Origin: Sphingomonadaceae bacterium
GTDB taxonomy: Bacteria > Pseudomonadota > Alphaproteobacteria > Sphingomonadales > Sphingomonadaceae
Assembly (NCBI GenBank): GCA_025359425.1
Contig: JANYGC010000099.1
Coordinates: 1-64,000 of the forward strand
Reading direction: 5' to 3'
DNA: 64,000 nucleotides
In this document: piece after piece, positions 60,869 through 64,000 of the stretch
Layout of the letters: each line of letters opens with the position of its first letter
Position numbering within the stretch: the first letter of the stretch is position 1
Made by a program: the position numbers and the translations under genes
The notes under the pieces: generated by a model
The model's database searches: none
The model's input: the letters and a program-made list of their open reading frames with translations, nothing else
Told to the model about the DNA's origin: nothing

Positions 60869-60966
60869 TCGTCCTTACCGGCAACCCCGCAAAAAGGAAG
60901 GACAGTGGTTGGCTTTCAACCCCCTTTGGGACGACAAGCACGGCATGCGCGGTTATGGCGGTTGAA

Positions 60967-62067
60967 ATGACCAGTCTCCCGATCACCGAACTTGACAGCC
61001 GCACGCGCGAGATTTTTCGTGCGGTGGTCGAGGGCTATCTTGGCACCGGGCAGGCGGTTGGCTCGAAAACGCTGGCCGGGGCCAAGGCTGCGGGCGGGGC
61101 GGGGCTGAATTTGTCGCCCGCCTCGATCCGCTCGGTGCTGCATCAGCTTGAAAGCCTCGGCTTGCTCGCCGCGCCGCACACCAGCGCGGGGCGCTTGCCG
61201 ACCGAGCAGGGGTTGCGGTTGTTTGTCGACGGGATGATGCAGGTCGCCGAGCCGACCGCCGAAGAGCGCGCCGCGATCGAGCGCCAGGTCTCCACGCCCG
61301 GCCCGATCGAGGCTGCGCTGGCGGCGGCGAGCACAGTGCTGTCGGACCTGTCGGCCTGCGCGGGGGTTGTGCTGGTGCCGCGCCGCGACCCGCGGCTCAC
61401 CCATTTGCAGCTCGTTCCCTTGTCCGCGGGGCAGGCGCTCGCGGTGATGGTCGGGGCCGATGGCGGGATCGAAAACCGCGTGGTGCAATTGCCGATCGAC
61501 CTGCCGCCGGGCGCGCTCGAGCAAGCCTCGAACTACATTTCATCGCATCTCGGCGGGCGGACATTGGCGCAGGCGGTACAGGCGATCCGAACCGAGATTG
61601 CCTCGGGCCAAACCGCGCTCGACGGGGCGAGCCGCGATCTGGTCGAGCGTGGGCTGGCGGTGTGGAGCGCCGATGCCGCGCAGCGCCCGGTGCTGATCGT
61701 CCGCGGGCAGGCCAACCTGCTCGATGAAGGTGCGCTGTCCGACCTCGAGCGGGTGCGATTGCTGCTCGATGATCTGGAAAACAAACAATCGGTCGCCGAC
61801 TTGCTCAATTCGGCGCGCGAGGCGGAAGCGACGCGAATTTTCATCGGTGCAGAGAACCGGTTGTTCGCGCTCTCAGGCTCATCGGTGATTGCTTCACCTT
61901 ACCGTGACCGCGAGGGCCGGGTGGTCGGCGTGGTCGGTGTTATCGGCCCCACGCGGTTGAATTATGCACGGCTAGTCCCCATGGTTGATTTCACCGCGCA
62001 GGCCCTCGGCAAAATTGGGGGCACTGGGCAGACTGATCGGTTAAGCGGAATATTTGACAATGCATGA
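60967..62067 (+). CDS. hrcA: Heat-inducible transcription repressor HrcA
   Basis: YLGTGQAVGSKTLAGA...LSPASIRSVLHQLESLGLLAAPHTSAGRLPTEQGLRLFVD. Confidence 0.95.
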   Translation: MTSLPITELDSRTREIFRAVVEGYLGTGQAVGSKTLAGAKAAGGAGLNLSPASIRSVLHQLESLGLLAAPHTSAGRLPTEQGLRLFVDGMMQVAEPTAEERAAIERQVSTPGPIEAALAAASTVLSDLSACAGVVLVPRRDPRLTHLQLVPLSAGQALAVMVGADGGIENRVVQLPIDLPPGALEQASNYISSHLGGRTLAQAVQAIRTEIASGQTALDGASRDLVERGLAVWSADAAQRPVLIVRGQANLLDEGALSDLERVRLLLDDLENKQSVADLLNSAREAEATRIFIGAENRLFALSGSSVIASPYRDREGRVVGVVGVIGPTRLNYARLVPMVDFTAQALGKIGGTGQTDRLSGIFDNA

Positions 62068-62626
62068 TGAGACCAAGCCGCAGGGCGATCCGGCGGCTCA
62101 AGCTGAACTCGCGGGCGTGCCTGACGAACTGCTCGAGAAATCGGAAAACAGGCTGGACGATGCGCTGGACCGGCTGCGCGGGGATATCGAAGCCGCCAAG
62201 CAGGAAGTGCTTTACGCCAAGGCTGAGACGCAGAACGTGCGCCGCCGCCTGGAAAAGGACATTGCCGACGCGCGGACCTATGCCGCGACCGGTTTTGCGC
62301 GCGATATGCTGAGCGTTGCCGACAATCTTTCCCGTGCTCTGGATGCGATTCCTCAGGAGTTGCATGAGGATGACCGGATTAAGAGCCTGGTCGCCGGGAT
62401 CGAGGCGACATCGCGTGAACTTGACAAGGTGTTCGGCCTCCACGGCATCAGCCGCATCGCCGCGACCGGGCTCCCGCTCGATCCCAACCAGCACCAGGCC
62501 ATGCTCGAAGTGCCTTCAGCGGATGCCGAGGCTGGAACCGTGCTGCAAGAACTGCAGGCCGGCTACATGATCAAGGAACGCCTGCTGCGTCCGGCAATGG
62601 TCGCAGTGGCGAAGAAGCCGGATTGA
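62060..62626 (+). CDS. grpE: Nucleotide exchange factor GrpE
   Basis: RDMLSVADNLSRALDA...GAEAGTVLQELQAGYMIKERLLRPAMVAVAKKPD-type C-terminus; follows hrcA. Confidence 0.95.
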   Translation: MHDETKPQGDPAAQAELAGVPDELLEKSENRLDDALDRLRGDIEAAKQEVLYAKAETQNVRRRLEKDIADARTYAATGFARDMLSVADNLSRALDAIPQELHEDDRIKSLVAGIEATSRELDKVFGLHGISRIAATGLPLDPNQHQAMLEVPSADAEAGTVLQELQAGYMIKERLLRPAMVAVAKKPD

Positions 62627-62630
62627 GCCC

Positions 62631-63863
62631 GTGCGCCGCGATGATGCCAACCTGATTGCGGATCGTCCGACCTTCGTCACCCATCTCGAATGCTCGCTCA
62701 CCGGCGAGCGGTATGAGGCCGGCCGGCTACATGGCCTGTCGAGTGCGGGACGGCCGTTGCTGGTACGTTACGATCTGACCGCAGCGGGTCAGGCCTTGTC
62801 GCGCGATACGCTCGAAGCGCGCCCCACTGACTTGTGGCGCTGGCGCGAGTTGCTGCCGGTGCGCGAGACAGCAAACATCGTCAGTCTCGGTGAAATTGAG
62901 ACCCCGCTGGTCCCGGTGCCGCGCTCGGGCGGGGCCAATGTACTGGTCAAGGACGAGGGCCGCCTGCCGACCGGCTCGTTCAAGGCGCGCGGGCTGGTCA
63001 TGGCAGTGGCGATGGCCAAGGAACTTGGCGTCACCAAAATCGCGATGCCGACCAATGGCAACGCCGGAGCCGCGCTTGCCGCTTATGCCAGCCGTTGCGG
63101 GATCGAGACGATCGTGTTCTGTCCCGACGACACGCCCGAGATCAACGTCCGCGAAATCGCCATGCAGGGTGCGCGGGTTTATCGCGTCAACGGGCTGATC
63201 GACGAATGCGGGGCGATCGTCGGCAAGGGCGCTGCCGAGGGCCGCTGGTTCGATCTTTCGACGCTCAAGGAACCCTACCGGATCGAGGGCAAGAAGACGA
63301 TGGGGCTGGAACTGGCCGCGCAGTTCGGCTGGCAATTGCCCGACGCGATATTCTACCCGACCGGGGGCGGCACCGGGCTGATCGGGATGTGGAAGGCCTT
63401 TGATGAGCTCGAACAGCTCGGCTGGATCGGCTCCAAACGCCCGCGCATGTACGCGGTTCAGGCGAGCGGCTGCGCGCCGATCGTGAAGGCGTTCGAGGAC
63501 GGCGTCGAACACGCGGAGCGCTGGGAGAATGCCCACACCGTCGCCGCCGGAATTCGGGTGCCCAAGGCGGTCGGCGATTTCCTGATCCTGCGCGCGGTGC
63601 GCGAGAGCGAGGGCAAGGCGCTCGCAGTGGAAGATGTGGACACACTGCGGGCTGTCGATGACTGCGCGCGAGAGGATGGTCTGCTGCTCTGCCCTGAGGG
63701 GGGGGCCACACTGGCGGCTTACCGCAATGCGCTGGCAGCGGGACTGGTCGATGCGGGCGAGCGCGTCGTACTGTTCAATTGCGCGACCGGGCTCAAGTAC
63801 CCGATGCCGACGGCGGATCAGACGCTCGACAAGAACGCGCTCCCGGATTTGGGGACGGTTTAA
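62631..63863 (+). CDS. thrC: Threonine synthase
   Basis: NVLVKDEGRLPTGSFKARGLVMAVAMAKELG PLP-lysine context. Confidence 0.93.
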   Translation: MRRDDANLIADRPTFVTHLECSLTGERYEAGRLHGLSSAGRPLLVRYDLTAAGQALSRDTLEARPTDLWRWRELLPVRETANIVSLGEIETPLVPVPRSGGANVLVKDEGRLPTGSFKARGLVMAVAMAKELGVTKIAMPTNGNAGAALAAYASRCGIETIVFCPDDTPEINVREIAMQGARVYRVNGLIDECGAIVGKGAAEGRWFDLSTLKEPYRIEGKKTMGLELAAQFGWQLPDAIFYPTGGGTGLIGMWKAFDELEQLGWIGSKRPRMYAVQASGCAPIVKAFEDGVEHAERWENAHTVAAGIRVPKAVGDFLILRAVRESEGKALAVEDVDTLRAVDDCAREDGLLLCPEGGATLAAYRNALAAGLVDAGERVVLFNCATGLKYPMPTADQTLDKNALPDLGTV

Positions 63864-63876
63864 GTTAGGGTTCCAA

Positions 63877-63999
63877 TTAACCCAGCATTTGCGGATCACT
63901 AAGATTTTGCGATTTCAGTTCAACCTCGCAAATTAGCTTGCGCATATCCTCAATTGTGAAGCGAAAGCCATGGTATGTGCCGTCGGCATGACATTTCGG
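63877..63999 (-). CDS. Hypothetical protein, C-terminal fragment at window edge
   Basis: Open frame ending PKCHADGTYHGFRFTIEDMRKLICEVELKSQNLSDPQMLG*. Confidence 0.45.
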   Translation of the reverse strand, partial: PKCHADGTYHGFRFTIEDMRKLICEVELKSQNLSDPQMLG

Positions 64000-64000
64000 A

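Overview
GC-rich alphaproteobacterial chromosome segment; gene content and order suggest a sphingomonad (inference, no search run). The left end (about 1-8.5 kb) is an accessory copper-resistance locus: two multicopper oxidases, CopC, CopD, CopB, a membrane-fused DUF305 protein and a three-gene CnrYXH-like anti-sigma/periplasmic sensor/ECF-sigma module. It abuts the 3' end of a tRNA-Lys(CTT). The rest is mostly core genome: rodA-mrdA-mreDCB, mutL, ychF, pth, rplY, glyQS, ppdK, comF, hisI, a MerR/acyl-CoA dehydrogenase pair, cysK, tyrS, a DUF1343(NamZ)/AspH/MFS/Amj group, CoxE/MoxR, tandem DUF4139 proteins, parE, an LpoA-like gene/rsmI/yraN/gshB, xerC, hemW, rdgB, rph, hrcA, grpE and thrC. The strongest unusual signals are: (1) three copies of TYRAGGG-N13-MTGCGTAT, two forward and one reverse, placed in front of each transcription unit around the CnrYXH-like module, with one -35 overlapping the sigma-gene stop codon; (2) a CnrX-like sensor that keeps all five CnrX Ni/Co ligands at exact spacing but sits in a copper locus; (3) palindromic repeats in or near coding genes, including two related elements in frame inside glyS, one REP-like element in frame inside ppdK, one in the glyQ-glyS spacer and one at the xerC 5' end; (4) an unassigned structured intergenic RNA candidate between comF and hisI. 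All names are from reading the translations; no database search was possible.
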